Below are positions 1-12,498 of a stretch of 64,000 bases of DNA, piece by piece. The translations under genes and the position numbers were made by a program. The stretch covers positions 12,898,417 to 12,962,416 of the forward strand of contig JANAVB010002199.1 of the NCBI GenBank assembly GCA_029216955.1. The letters are read 5' to 3'. The stretch is from Iris pallida. Taxonomy: Eukaryota; Streptophyta; Magnoliopsida; Asparagales; Iridaceae. Below the pieces are notes generated by a model. It made no database searches. It was not told the origin of the DNA and was given only the letters and a program-made list of their open reading frames with translations. Position 1 is the first letter of the stretch. Each line of letters starts with the position of its first letter.

Positions 1-421
1 AAAACCCAACGACACCAAACAAACTCGGGACGAGTTCGGACCGAACTCGGGCCGAACTCTGTTGATGTCCAAAGAATGATTTTTGGGGAATTTTGTAAAT
101 CGAATTTTGAGTTTTGGGCTTTTGAAAAGTTTTAGCAGTTAGGAGCTTTTTGTAAAATGGGATATTTTTAAAATCATAGGATATTTTGCAAAACGTTTTG
201 GGGTAGCCTATTTGCCAGTACGACTCGGTGTACAAAGTATTCCTAGACTCAATAAATATAAAAATTACATTGAATATTGAAATACAGACTCATGTGGCAA
301 AATAGCTTCAGCCTTGAACAATATGGTAGAAGTTCTCAGCAAATGTCCAAGTAGCCCTTATATCGAGACATGATTAGATCAATTATTAAAATCAGATTCG
401 ACCATGACCAATGGGCCAACA
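1..421 (-). repeat. copia 3' LTR, partial
   Basis: The segment matches 31097-31517 base for base in length with scattered substitutions, and ends in CCAACA (minus strand TGTTGG), the 5' edge of the LTR. The purine-rich minus-strand sequence AAAATGAGAGAGAT lies directly outside it at 422-435 and fits a polypurine tract. From the reconstructed 5' LTR of about 1.03 kb, roughly 0.6 kb of this LTR lies before position 1. Confidence 0.85.
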
Positions 422-2814
422 ATCTCTCTCATTTTGATAATTGACAAACCTTGACCGATATAACATCTCGATCTTTGATTTAACGAGAAATCAATATTGT
501 ACTTGTTCAGCAATGATACTGTATTGTATCCTCAAAAAAAATTTGTATCCTGCAAAAGATGTTTGATCTATTTCTCTTCCGTTGTCACTTAGCAAAATAA
601 TTGCAAAAGAGATATGCTAAGAATCCAACGTTGAAGAAATACAAAAAATATACAACAATAAACATGTATTTCACAGGCAGTTTATATGTAGAAGCATAAG
701 CTAAGAGAGATAATGCTACGCATAAACAAAATATAAAAATAATAGAGAACAGTACAAACTGAAATATAAAAACATGCTAATGAGAGCATAATAGATGTTC
801 CAAAATGTATCAATCTCAGCAAATAAAGTCTTAGTGCTAAATTAATAATAATAGAGTACTATCTTGGTATGTCGGAGCATTTTCAAGTAAACATAGACAA
901 TAAAAAGTCTAACAAGATAACATCTAGACAAAATGCATCACGTCTAGATTAAAAGTCCTCAGAGTCATTATCATCATCAGCGCCAGCAGTGCCACCATGT
1001 CCAGATGGACCAGCTCCAGAAGTGCCAGCTCCAAAAGGGTATGGAGTAACCATGGTACCAGTCATACGTTACTGGGCTGAAAGAAGTGACGAACCATCTC
1101 ATCCTCATAGCGGTAGCCCGATACAGCTGGATCTCGGGGAAAAGAATTGACAGAATGACCAGTCTGAGCAAAACGTAGATCCGCAAAAGAATTTGCAAGA
1201 GCCTGAAACCGACTGGCATCACGGAACTCGCGTTCCCTAGATGTGTTAGTGATAAAAGCTCACAAATCAAAGAGATGCTGGTGGATACCCTCATAAGTCA
1301 TAGGGTATGTCTGAGGAGGTGGAGCAGGAGCAGTAGGAGGAGCAAGAGGGACGACTGTACTGCAATGAGACAACTGAAGATACTTGGGCACAGAGTTAAG
1401 AGCGCAAGTGGATAAGTCAATCTCAAAATACTGAAAGATGATCGGGATAATCATCGCGTAAGCAAGGTTTCTGTTCCTTTCACGACAACGTCCCATCATC
1501 TGGATAATAGTTTTGGGGACAGAAAAATGAATACCCTTATGAATGTGATAAAAGGAAGACAACTCAAGGGTGGTAACATCATCTTTTGAAGTAGATTTAG
1601 GCAAAATGGTGGAATAGACGATGGGATGCAATTCATAGTTGAATAAATTTATGTTGGCAGCTTTGAACTTAGTAGAACGAACACGGTCAGGAGAACAAAG
1701 TTCGTTCTTAAAACTGCTCAAAGTTGTGCATGCGGGAAATTCAAATTCTGTGATATCATCTAGCAGAGCACCTTCGTTAGGAATACCAAGGATTTTCGCT
1801 AAGAGGACATCATTGAATTCGATATTAAATCTACCGACATGACTTCTAACAGTAAAGTGTTCAAAGTGAAATTGTAATAAAACAGACGAATAACATTAGT
1901 TGCAATAGGATATTGGTGGGTGACAAGTTCATGCAACCCTAATGCTTCAAAGTATGGATGATGCTTAGGAAATATGGTTCATTTAATCGGTACGCTGGTG
2001 CATATTTTACGAACAGAGAAATCCGCATACCATAATAGGGATTGGTCATGAGTTTCAAAGTAAAACTCATTGTATGCTCCACCGGCCGATTGAACCGGAG
2101 AAAAAAGTGATCTTTGAATAGGATCCGAAGACGATGCCTCTTCAATAGGTGTCGGATTCTTCCTCTTAAAGTGGTTCGAAAACCTAGGTATTGTTTCTAT
2201 GGAAAGATTGAAAACTATGAATTTGAAAGAGAGGGAAGGAGAAGGTTATACCTTCCAAGAACTGAGTATGTTGTAGAGGACGAGAATCTCCGCATGAATC
2301 CAAAATTTGGATTAAAATCTCCAAGAGGATTGGAAGCAATGGCTTAGAGAAAAGTTAGGGTTTGGAGGGCTCGGGCGTGGCTGTTGCTGTGATTTGAGGA
2401 TTTGGAGAAGATGAATAGGAAGGGGGCCACTCGTTTCTGACTTAAAAACATATACCACCAACAGAACTCGGGCCGAATTCGGTACGAGTTCGCCTGGGGT
2501 TCTGCTGAGGTATTTTTCAACAGAAATAAATGCAGGCCACTTTCTATTCATCAATCCCTTTTCAATTATTTAATTCCGAGTTTAGTTATTTTAAATTTTA
2601 ATTAATATCATTAATATTATTTTATAAATTATTTTTTGTTACACGGCGACTGTCTCAGATTAGCTGTAGGGGTACTGTCCCAGCTAACGGAGGTTCACCG
2701 GGAAATACTTAAATACCGTTTCGCTTTAGCCGTAACCGTGGTGGCAGACAGACCCTTTGTAGGCTTGTATCAAAAACAGTGTTTGCATATTGAAAGATAA
2801 TTGATAAAACAAAA
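422..2814 (-). pseudogene. envelope-like accessory ORF of the copia element, broken
   Basis: Between RNase H and the 3' LTR the minus strand holds a degenerate reading frame. The clearest part runs from about 1850 to 1260. It contains a stretch ending in LAKILGIPNEG, then a block with IHKGIHFSVPKTIIQMMGRC and a Pro/Ala-rich tail. This arrangement resembles the plant transposon protein domain found downstream of pol in SIRE-type elements and called envelope-like; no transmembrane or fusion peptide is visible. A further open piece at 2145-1939 would be N-terminal. Frameshifts separate the parts. Bases 2560-2814 show no coding. The family assignment comes from recognising the motif pattern and was not confirmed by a search. 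Confidence 0.6.
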
Positions 2815-3290
2815 TTAATTAATATTATTGGCATCTAAAATTTCTAATTCTCGACGTAAATAATTAAAACGATCTTCCGCTAATGGTTTTGTAAAGATAT
2901 CATCCAGTTGGTTCTCTGTGTCTACATATACAAGGTCTATATCTCTATTTGTTTGATGATCTCTAAGAAAATGATGTCGAATCTCAATATGCTTAGTGCG
3001 AGAGTGACATACATGATTCTTAGTCAAATTAATAGTGTTAGTATTATCACAAAAAATGGGTATATGTGTGTAAAGTAAACCAAAGTCTTCTAAGGTTTGT
3101 TTCATCCACAAAATTTGTGCACAACAACGTCCTGCGGCGATATACTCAGCCTCGATAGTTGATAATGCGATAGAATTTTGTTTTTTGCTAAACTAAGAGA
3201 CTAAAGCCTTACCTCGGAAATGACATGTACCGCTAGTACTTTTTCTATCCACTTTGCATTCAGCGAAATCAGCATCCGAGTAGCCAGTTA
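2815..3290 (-). pseudogene. copia RNase H domain
   Basis: Read on the minus strand from about 3290, the frame gives GYSDADFAECKVDRKSTSG, then an in-frame TAG, then STIEAEYIAAGRCCAQILWM, the CDNT...H.RTKHIEIRHHF block and DIFTKPLAEDRF. These are the ordered RNase H motifs of Ty1/copia, and the acidic residues of the DAD and EAEY blocks are present. The domain degrades the RNA strand of the RNA/DNA hybrid during reverse transcription. The frame ends at 2815 with a normal stop after ANNIN. The internal stop makes it a pseudogene. Confidence 0.85.
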
Positions 3291-4302
3291 GGTTAAATGA
3301 TGTGGTTTTGGGATACCATAAGCCGACAGAAAAGTGCCTTTAAGGTATCGAAAGATACACTTAACCGCGCACAAATGTGATTCCTTAGGGTTAGCTTGAA
3401 AACGTACACATAGGCAAACACGAAATATTATATCTGGACGACTAGCAATTAAATAAAGTAAACTACCAATCATACTTCGATACTTACGTATGTCGACCGG
3501 TTTGTCTTGTTCATTAATATCAAGCTTGGTTGAAGTCGACATTGAAGTGCCAAGTGGTTTGACAATTTCCAGGTCGAACTTATTTAATAAGTCTTTTGTG
3601 TACTTGGCTTGATTAATGAACGTCATATTGTTGGTTTGTTTGATTTGCAGTCCAAGAAAGAATTTTAGTTCTTCCATCATGCTCATCTCAAACTCATTCT
3701 GTATACAATTTGAAAATTTTTGACATAGAGATTGATCAGTAGATCTAAAGATAATATTATCTACATAAATTTGAATTAAAAGAAGATTTTTATTAAAAGA
3801 TTTTATAAAAAGTAGTATCAACCTTGCCTTTTGTAAAACCATTATCAAGTAGAAAAGAGCTTAAACGATCATACCAAGCACGAGGGGCTTATTTTAAAAC
3901 GTATAAGGCTTTCTTCAACTTGAAAACATAATCAGGGTTTTTGAAATCAGTAAAACCTAAAGGTTGAGCTACATAAACTTCTTCTTTGAAAAAAATCGTT
4001 CAAAAATGCACTCTTAACATCCATTTGAAATAGTTTAAAATTATGAAAATATGCAAATGCACATAACATGCGAATGGATTCTAATCTCGCAACTGGAACA
4101 TAGGTCTCATCGTAGTCGATACCTTCCTCTTGGTTGTATCCTTGAGCTACGAGTCAAGCCTTGTTACGAGTAACTAAACCATTCTCATTAAGTTTATTTC
4201 GGAATACCCAACGGGTGCCAATGACCGGATGATCAATGGGCTTGAAAACAAGTTCCCAAACTTGATTTCGTTCAAACTGGTTTAATTCCTCTTATATAGC
4301 AT
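3288..4302 (-). pseudogene. copia reverse transcriptase domain, defective
   Basis: The longest open part (3848-3288) contains the catalytic box region as YVDNIIFRST, the FFLGLQI block and YRSMIGSLLYLIASRPD, all diagnostic of copia reverse transcriptase. The second catalytic aspartate of YVDD is replaced by Asn, which should abolish polymerisation. Upstream on the minus strand, shifted frames give the WVFRNKLNENG, QMDVKSAFLND and APRAWYDRL blocks, separated by a stop before APRAWYDRL and a frameshift near 3840. It follows directly on the integrase C-terminal region. Confidence 0.88.
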
Positions 4303-5791
4303 CTAACCAAGAATTATTGTTACATGCTTCTTCAATAGTTTTAGGTTCAAGCTGTGAAATAAATGCAACACAGAAACTATATCTTTGCTAGAGGAAAGAG
4401 TACTTACACCCCTGGTAATCTCACCTATTACCAAGTCCTTAGGATGGTCAGCCAAAAACTTCATTCTTTTTGGCAAACTCTCAAGGTAGCTAGTTCCGGC
4501 TTCTGGTTCTGTACGTGATCTGCCTGGAGGATCAGCTGGTACTATGCTTGAAGGTTCTACAGTTGCTATACTTGGTGTACTAATGTCTTCATCATCATCA
4601 TCGATTGTCTGTTGATTCAGTTTGTCAAAAGTGACATTTATTGACTTTTCGATGATCATGGTTCTTTTGTTGAAGACTCGGTACCCTTTGCTTTTGGCCG
4701 CATAACCTAAAAATATACTTTCATAAGCCTTTTCGTCAAACTTTCCCAAATTGCCTTTAGTATTGAGAATAAAATATTTGCAACCAAATATCTTGAAATA
4801 TGAAACTGATTGTGTCCTATCAAACCATAACTCATAGGAAGTCTTCTTCAATATAGGTCGAATTAGAATCCTATTAAGAACATAGCAAGCTGTATTGACA
4901 GCTTCAGCCAAAAAGTATTTAGGTAGACTAAACTGGTTTAATATTACTCTAGCCATTTCAGATAGAGTCATGTCCTTACGTTCCACAACTCTATTTTGTT
5001 GTGGAGTCCTAGGACAAGATAACTCATGCAGATAACCGTGTGTGTGTCACAAAATTACTTAAACTCTGTATTCTCAAATTCGCCGCCATGATCGCTTCGA
5101 ATACGAGTGATCATGAATCCTTTCTTGTTTTGAACTTTCTTGCAAAATAAGACGAATTCAGACAATGCATCGTTCTTGCGTGCAAGAAAATATACCCACG
5201 TGTATCTAGAGAAATCATTTATTATTACAAAAGAATATAATTTACCACCTAGACTAAAAATTCTACTAGGTCCAAATAAATTCATATGTAGTAATTGTAG
5301 AGGTCTATTGGTACTTACAGCGTTCTTGAATTTAAAAGTGGATAGGGTAGCTTTGTTCTTTTCATATTCACTACATACCATATCCTTCTTGAAAGTAATG
5401 CCCGATAAGCCTCGTACCAAGTTCTTTGTGGATAGTCTTGAAATTGTGTCCATATTTGCCTGACCGAGTCTCATATACGATATTTGACTCTCATTACTTT
5501 TGGCCATTAAGCATCTACCTGCTTTGTTAGCATCTTTTAACAAATAGAAAACATATATATTGTCTTCCCTAATACCTTTAAAGATAGTACTACCAGTTGA
5601 GCTATCAACTATAGTATATTTGTCTTTGACAAAGTTAATACCATAACCATTGTCAGCCAAATGGCTTATGTTGAGTAGGTTATGTTTTAACTCGGTAACT
5701 AGACAGACATCTTTAATCACATGATATGGAGACTTACTAATATTGTCGATACCTACTATATACCCTTTAAGATTATTATCGAAGGAGACGT
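4303..5791 (-). pseudogene. copia integrase core and C-terminal region, start of it displaced
   Basis: The minus-strand frame 5720-5055 holds DVCLVTELKHNLLNISHLAD (end of the protease/linker), then the integrase block ending RIRSDHGGEFEN. A second frame, 4986-4303, gives AVNTACYVLNRILIR and FGCKYFILNTK...FLGYAAKSKGYRVF, typical of the copia integrase C-terminus. Features of decay are visible: the zinc-binding HHCC motif is eroded (MRLGQAN for the usual LGH; CxxC lost) and the aspartate of the VIINDFSR block is Asn. The coding sequence stops at 5791 because a solo LTR was inserted there; it resumes at 12499 on the other side of the insertion. Confidence 0.85.
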
Positions 5792-6587
5792 TGTAATGCC
5801 TGTGGTTCGTATTACGTATCTTGGTATACGTATACGTAATTTGACCCGTATTGCATGTCTTCCTGCTTGATTTATTCTAGTATTTCATTGATTAGTTTAT
5901 TCTTAGGTTGGTTCGGCTTGGCTTGGTTTGCTTTGGTTCATCATGAACCAAAGGTGAACCCTCCTACCTACCACCACCCTCCTTATTTATAACCTCCTTC
6001 CTTTTCTCTCTCATCATTATTTTCTTCCTTCTTCATTTACTCTCCACCATTACTTCTTCAACCACCAGGAGGGAGAGAGAGAGCTTAGGCAAGTGCAACT
6101 TGCTTCATGATGGATCTCAAGTTTTATTGTTCCATTCTCTTCCTTACTTGATTCTAAGCCTCTTAGAACTTGGCATAAGTTTTATTGTTCTATTCTCTTC
6201 CTTACTTGATTCTAAGCCTCTTTAGAACTTGGCATTTTTGGATTTGATGGATGGATTCTTATAGATCTAAGTTTGTAACTTTTCAGTTTTCTTGGTTTTG
6301 ATCTCTAAAACTTGGTTGTTTTTGAAAACTAGTGGTTCCATGTTGTAGAGAATTTGATTTCATACAGTTTTGGCTTTTGTTTCGCTTGATTTCGACTCTG
6401 GATGAGGAAGTTATGGCCATTACAAGTTTTTGGAACTTTTATGGCTGAACTTGCTGTTTGGGGACGATGAACCTCATGCGCCCGGGAGGCCATGCGCCGT
6501 GAAGTCCCGGCAACGCATCCCTTAACAACGAGCGTGTCATACGCGTAGGTTCCCTACGCGCATATACTGAAGACGCAACGTGAGTAT

Positions 6588-6830
6588 CCCATGCGCCGAT
6601 TGTGCAGGAATCCCATGCGTCGATTGTGCAGGAATCCCATGTGCCGATTGTGCAGGAATCTCATGCGCCGATTTGTACAGGAATCTTATACGCCGATTTG
6701 TGCAGGAATCTCATGCACCGATTGGTACAGGAATTCCATGCGCCGATGGTGCAGGAATCCCATGCACCGATGGTGCAGGAATCTCATGCGCCGATGGTGC
6801 AGGAATCCCATGCGCCGATTGTGCAGGAAT
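6588..6830 (+). repeat. 24/25-bp minisatellite in the outer solo LTR
   Basis: Ten copies of a 24-25-bp unit of the form CCCATGCGCCGATTGTGCAG plus GAAT follow each other, with substitutions and single-base insertions between units. Three overlapping open frames here are by-products of the repeat and are not genes. The array sits between two stretches conserved in other copies of this LTR family (GGAAGTTATGGCC on one side, CATGAAAATTGTAGATC on the other). Confidence 0.92.
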
Positions 6831-7360
6831 TCACTATTTTTGACTGTTTAAGTTGTTTTGTAGCTAGAATCTTAAAAAACTCAAAACATGAAAATTGTAG
6901 ATCTTTTCCTTGGCTTCAAGAATATGTTACTAGTTATTTTATGCAAGTTTCTCTCATTCATGATAATGTAAGGATAGAACACGATAGTAGCCTGTTAAGG
7001 CGCACTCTTGACAAGTACCAAGTGGACATGATAATGCATGATAGTGGCCCGCCGTGGCGCACTCCTGACAAGAAAACCTGACATGATATACCCTGATATG
7101 CTGTTACGACGGCTAACATGACATGACATGACTTGATAAAGTATAAACAACCTGGACACCGTGGACGATTGTGCTTGTGCAATGAACCAGTCCTGTCTTG
7201 CATCATGTCTAGGATGGGGATCCCTGAGTACCACGGTCAGGGGTACCTACTGAAATGGACTAAGGCTAATAACTAGATTAACACAGTAGTCATGAAGAGA
7301 TTTCCCAGCTACAGGCAATCCCGTTACCTAGGCGCTCTTGGGATCTGTAGCCTACCGTCG

Positions 7361-10300
7361 AGTAGTGTGAGACCCGTCTCACTGTATCAGTATTTTATAC
7401 GGATACGTATTTATTTGAGCCGTATTTCGTATTTCTCGATTTGTGTGATATTTTAAAATTTTCCAAGATATAGGAATTTTATGACTTGGTTTAACTTGGA
7501 CTTGGTTTTATTTGGTTCGGTTCCACTTTGACTTGGTTTGGTTTAGTTTGGTTCTTTATGAGATGAGGTGTATGGTTTAGATTGAGTGGAGAGGAATGAA
7601 TGGTGGAGATTGCTTGGGCTTGTTATATAAGCCACCTACCACTCTCTCTCCTCCATTATTTTCATTTCCATCTTCATCTTCTTCCTCCAGCCCAAGGCAA
7701 GTACATCTTGCCGAATGTTGGACGATTTCAATTTCGTTTGTTCCATTCTCTTTATTGTTGAATTCTAAGCATGTTTAGAACTTGGAGTTTTCAATTTTGA
7801 TGGCTAGATTGTGGTAGATCTAACTTTGTGGTACTTTCAGTTTTTATAAGTTTTGATCTGTTAAACTTGTACATTTTTGATAACTGACAGTTCCATGTTG
7901 TAGAGAATTTCGTTCTACCCCATTTTGACCTATGGAAGTCCAAATTTGGACTCCTGTGGAAAATTGGGTGGCGTGGAGAAGCCATGGTATTTTCTATGAA
8001 CTTTTCTCAGTTGGCAACAAAATGTTGCTGGCTTGCATTTGTTTTGGCCGCAGGAGTCTTGCCTAGCCGCATGAGCATGGCAGCATTAATTATTTTCTGG
8101 CATGATGGCACTTAATAGCAAGCAATTAGTTTTGCATGTATTATTTAATGCAATATTAAAGTCAGCCGCATGTGACACTTGGTTGTAGCCGCATGAGCTT
8201 GAAGTAATAGATGCATTAAATAATGCATGGCCTTGGGTCTTTAGCCGCATGCCTTAAGCATACATTTAATGCATTTGCACCTAATGTATTCTTAAGTACA
8301 ATTCCTACTGCACTTTTCTTTACCTTCCAATGCTTTTCTGGGTGAGCCGCATAGGCTTTAAAGGAAGTATTTAATGCATCATTCTTAATGCATATATTTT
8401 TATGCATTTTCCAAGTTCTCCTGATGCTAGCCGCATGGGCTGAGAAAGGGAGAGCAATTAATGCATTCAAAATGCACTTTCCTAGTGCATTTTCCAAGTT
8501 CTCTAAGGCCAGCAGCCGCATAGGCTTAAACCCAAGCCAATTTTGTCCTTATATGCATTTTTTTCTTATATGCATTATGTGCTTGGAAGCACAGCCGCAT
8601 AAGCTCCTGAGAGTTTAATGCATTTTTCATTTGAGACCTTACTTTAATGCATATTGCATTCAAGTCCTTTCTTTATAACTTAATGCCTTTTTGCATATTA
8701 ATCCTTACTTTATAAAGCATGCCATTAAGTCTTAGTAAAGTAATTCTTGCATGGAATTCTAGTGTAGCCGCATGCATTGCTTGCATGCACGCACAGTAGT
8801 GAGCCGCATGGCTTTATATTAAATGTATTATTTAAGCTCCTTTGCATTTGTAATTGTTTGCAACTGCTAAATTGTTGAGCCGCATGTACATGTCTGAACC
8901 GCATGGAATTATTGTTGACCAATCAAATATGTGTTGGCCGTATGGCCTTTTCCCACTTGCTGGCCGCATGGCCATTGTACTTTTGAACTTTGAATTTAAT
9001 ATTGGACCGCATGGCTTTGTAGAGCTGCATGTACTTGCATGATATATTTTATTATATGTCATCATTGCTTGGCCACGTGAACCTATATTTAAATGGTTCA
9101 CGTGAACCTTTTCTTATTGCATTAATTGTGGGGGGTCCCACATAGCTTTCTTTAGTTGACTTGCTTGCTGAAGTGGGAGTTTGCATTTAATGAGGATCCC
9201 ACTATCTTTTGTCTTATTTGATTTCATGGCCTAGTTATTGTTTCCTGGCCGCATGGGTGGCCTCCCACTCTCTTTGACCGCATGTTTGTTCTCCCACTTT
9301 TGGACCACATGGGTCCCACTTTGATTGTCTAAATGTCTTATTTGCATGAATTGTGGTCAGAATTTCTTCCCACTCCCAACATGAAAATTTTAGAGTTTTT
9401 CCTTGGCTTCAAGAATATATATATTATTAATATATTATTGTTTAATTGTGCAAGTTTCTTCCTTCTTTGATAAATGACATGACACGACGGTGACCCGTAG
9501 TGGTGCACTCTTGAAATGAACTTGACATGATATTCTTGACATGATATGCTTGACCTGATTCTTGATAGTGACCCGCCGTGGTGCACTCTTGACATGATAA
9601 CTTGAAATGATAAATAAGAATGACTTGATAGTGGCCCGTCGTGGCGCACTCTTGATAAGTAATAATGATAATGATAGTGGCCCGTCGTGGCGCACTCCTG
9701 ACAAAGATTAATTAGTATCCTGACACCGTGGGTGATTGTGTTTGTACAAATGAACCCGTCTCGTCTTGCATCATGTCTAGGACATGAATCCCTGGTTTCC
9801 CACGGTCAGGGATTCATACTGAAATGGACTAAGGCTAATAACTAGAATAATATAGTAGTTCATGGAGAGACTTTCCCAGTTACCTGTTGCCCCTTTGATC
9901 CCGGCCTTATATATATATACATGGGATTTGTTGCTATCCGTCGAGATGAGCGCACTTCCAGCCCGCCGTCGAGCGTGGTACCTTAGGACACATGTATCTT
10001 ACTACAGTGTGTCTGCTATATCATGCTATCTTTTTCTTTTCTTTGCTGGGGTCATTCAGGTAGTAACAAACAGGTAACCGAACTTGGAAGAATCTCATTG
10101 CATCTTGCTAGTAACTAGGCCTGTGATAACCCTAGTTAGTTAAAGTATCAAGCCGTACTTATTGCTTGGCCGTGATTGATTGAATGGAGTCTAACTCAGT
10201 CTAGTCTTGACTTGATCCTGTACAAGATTGTCACATGACCTGATTGTTCATATTCGTCCTGTCCTGTACATGATCGTTACATGTCCTGATTTTTTATTTT

Positions 10301-11206
10301 ATCCTGCCGATAAATGGTGGGAGAAACCAAGTTCTGTTCAGACGAAGGGTTACAACCCCGGTCCTTGTTTGGTTTACGGGTTGTAACCTGGTTATCTGAA
10401 TAGTCCCATGGTTATCTCATCGTATATCACCTGCCCAGTTCTATTTATTTAACATGTTCTCCAGTTTACTTTACGTCAAGTGATGATGATTTACTTACAG
10501 TCTTTCTATGTTCGGGATAAGTGCATTGGTACTGCACGAATCTCGATCCTCCCTTACTTATTTGCTTGTTGTTTGCTAATGATTGCTGGTTTTAAGTTCA
10601 TAGTTCGGCCTCCTTTGTGGTACTTGCTATTTGGGGTCTGACCCCACTGGTTTTGCATGGCCAGGTTCTGATAGAAGAGCCCGAAGGATCTACCGCACCA
10701 TCTACTCGACGGTGACCAGACGGAGCACCAGAGTGCCTCAGTGGGCTTCTTCTTCATCCTCCCACTGATATGTAAATTCTCCTCTTGTAACGTTTAGCCC
10801 CGAGCACGTGTTTAGCTCGTGTTTTGGTATTTTCCTTAATATTGTAGCCTACAGGCATAAACATGATATGTGTATTCTAGACTATAGCTAGTCCTTATCA
10901 TGTACGACTAATACTCTAGCCAGTCCTCAGTTCTGTGGTACTTGCTTCTTGATCAGTCATGTATAGATGGTTCGGGACGTCTTACTATTGTATGTATGAT
11001 GATCGTACTCTTTGCTATTGTATAATTGCCTGTGATTGAGATACCTAGGATTGTTAAACCATAGGATTGACTGATGGCTTGTAAAGTAACCCCCATGTCT
11101 TGACAGCTTATACGTGATCTCAGAGTATTAACGTACTTTGGGATTGCGTAGCTGGCTGTGTCCGCCCCCGCTCTCCGGTATTCCGGTTCTGGGGCGTGAC
11201 AAGTAG
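7361..11206 (+). mobile_element. inner solo LTR (family A) nested in the outer one, AGTAG target duplications
   Basis: The element at 7366-11201 begins TGTGAGACCCG and ends GGGGCGTGACA. AGTAG flanks it at 7361-7365 and 11202-11206, and the surrounding LTR sequence is collinear across the insertion (CCGTCG-AGTAG to AGTAG-GGCACATTTCC), matching the uninterrupted order seen at 26080-26130 on the other strand. It has its own TATATAAG box near 7624 and ends with the same CGTAGCTGGCTGTG...GGGGCGTGACA tail as the other family members. No coding is present. It is therefore a solo LTR of about 3.8 kb inside an LTR of its own family. Confidence 0.9.
8030..9320 (+). repeat. low-complexity GCCGCATG / AATGCAT region inside the inner solo LTR
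   Basis: About 18 copies of GCCGCAT(G/A) and close variants, interspersed with many AATGCAT motifs, lie at irregular spacing of tens of bases. Coding is not evident on either strand. The region occupies the same position within the LTR as the minisatellites of the other copies: between a stretch like CATGTTGTAGAGAATTTCG (7890) and CATGAAAATTTTAGAG (9380). Confidence 0.75.
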
Positions 11207-12498
11207 GGCACATTTCCAGCATACTGTCATGTGTTGCACCCTCTAAGTCACTTAAGGGTACATGCGTTTCCTGGACGATGTACCCACTTGAATTCAATCT
11301 CTAATATTCGACCTGGGTAACCTGGATGGTCTGCAGGGCTTGTGGCTGTGGAATAATCTCATTGCAGCTTGCTAATAACTAGCCCTGTGATAACCCTAGT
11401 TTCAAGCCGTACTTATTGCTTGGCCGTGAATAATTGAATGGAGTCTAACCCTGTCTATTCTTGCCTCGATCCTGTATAAGATTGTTACATGACATGATTA
11501 CTTGTGCTTTCTTTTTAACAATAAAGATCAGGGGACCAGTTCTGTTCAGGCGAAGGGTTACAACCCCGGTCCTTGTTTGGTTTACGGGTTGTAACCTGGC
11601 TTCCGGAGCAGTTCTGTGTTCTCTCTTCGTTTATTGTCTTGTTGTACCCCATGACATGCTCGACATGCTTTACCTTACTTCGAGATCGTGATTATTTACA
11701 CTGGCCTTATTGATAAATGGTGGGGATACCAAGTTCCGTTCAGATGAAGAGTGACAACCCCGGTCCTTGTTTGGTTTACGGGTTGCAACTTGGTTATCTG
11801 AATAGTCCCATGGTTATCTCATCGTATATCACCTGTCATGCTTTTCCTTAATTACTGTCTTTTATTATGTAATTATATATTCTTGTGCTAATTGCTGGTT
11901 TTAGTTCCTAAGTGAAGCCTCCTTTGTGGCACTTGCTCTTTCTGGGGTCTGACCCAGCTGGTTTTGTATGGCCAGATACCGGAGCAGCTCCAGAGGATCT
12001 ACCGATTTTCCTGCCAGATGGTGACCACTAGAAGGAATCCTGGCAACGAGTGGGTTATTTTTGGCTCTCCCACTTTATTGTAAAAATATTCTTTTAAGGC
12101 GTTTAGCCGACGAGCACCTGTTTAGCTCGTATTGCACCTTTACTTAATGTCTGCCTACAGGCTGTAACATGGTTGGCAACCTAGGGTTGATCATGTATGA
12201 CTAAAACTCTTGCTAGTCCTAACATTTTGTAACGACTAGCTTCATGATCAACTGAATATGTAATGTTTGGGACGCCTTACTATTGTATATTTGGTGATCT
12301 TATATCTTGTAACATTTAATTACTTGCTTGTGATTGAGACACTAGGCTTGTTCTTGACCTTAAGAGACTGATGGCCTGTAGATAAACCCTCATATATCTA
12401 GACAGCCGTGACCGTATAGTGGAGTGGATCCCATTTCATTATACGTAGCTGGCTATGTCTGCCCCCGCTCTCCAGTGTTCTGGTTCTGGGGCGTGACA

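Noticed and set aside
6588..6830. A CRISPR-like array
   Set aside because: The units are directly adjacent without unique spacers, and the context is a plant LTR.
6580..7081. Cys-rich repeat protein-like frames (CADCAGIP units)
   Set aside because: They follow the 24-bp LTR minisatellite, exist in all three frames, and have no start context or homology.
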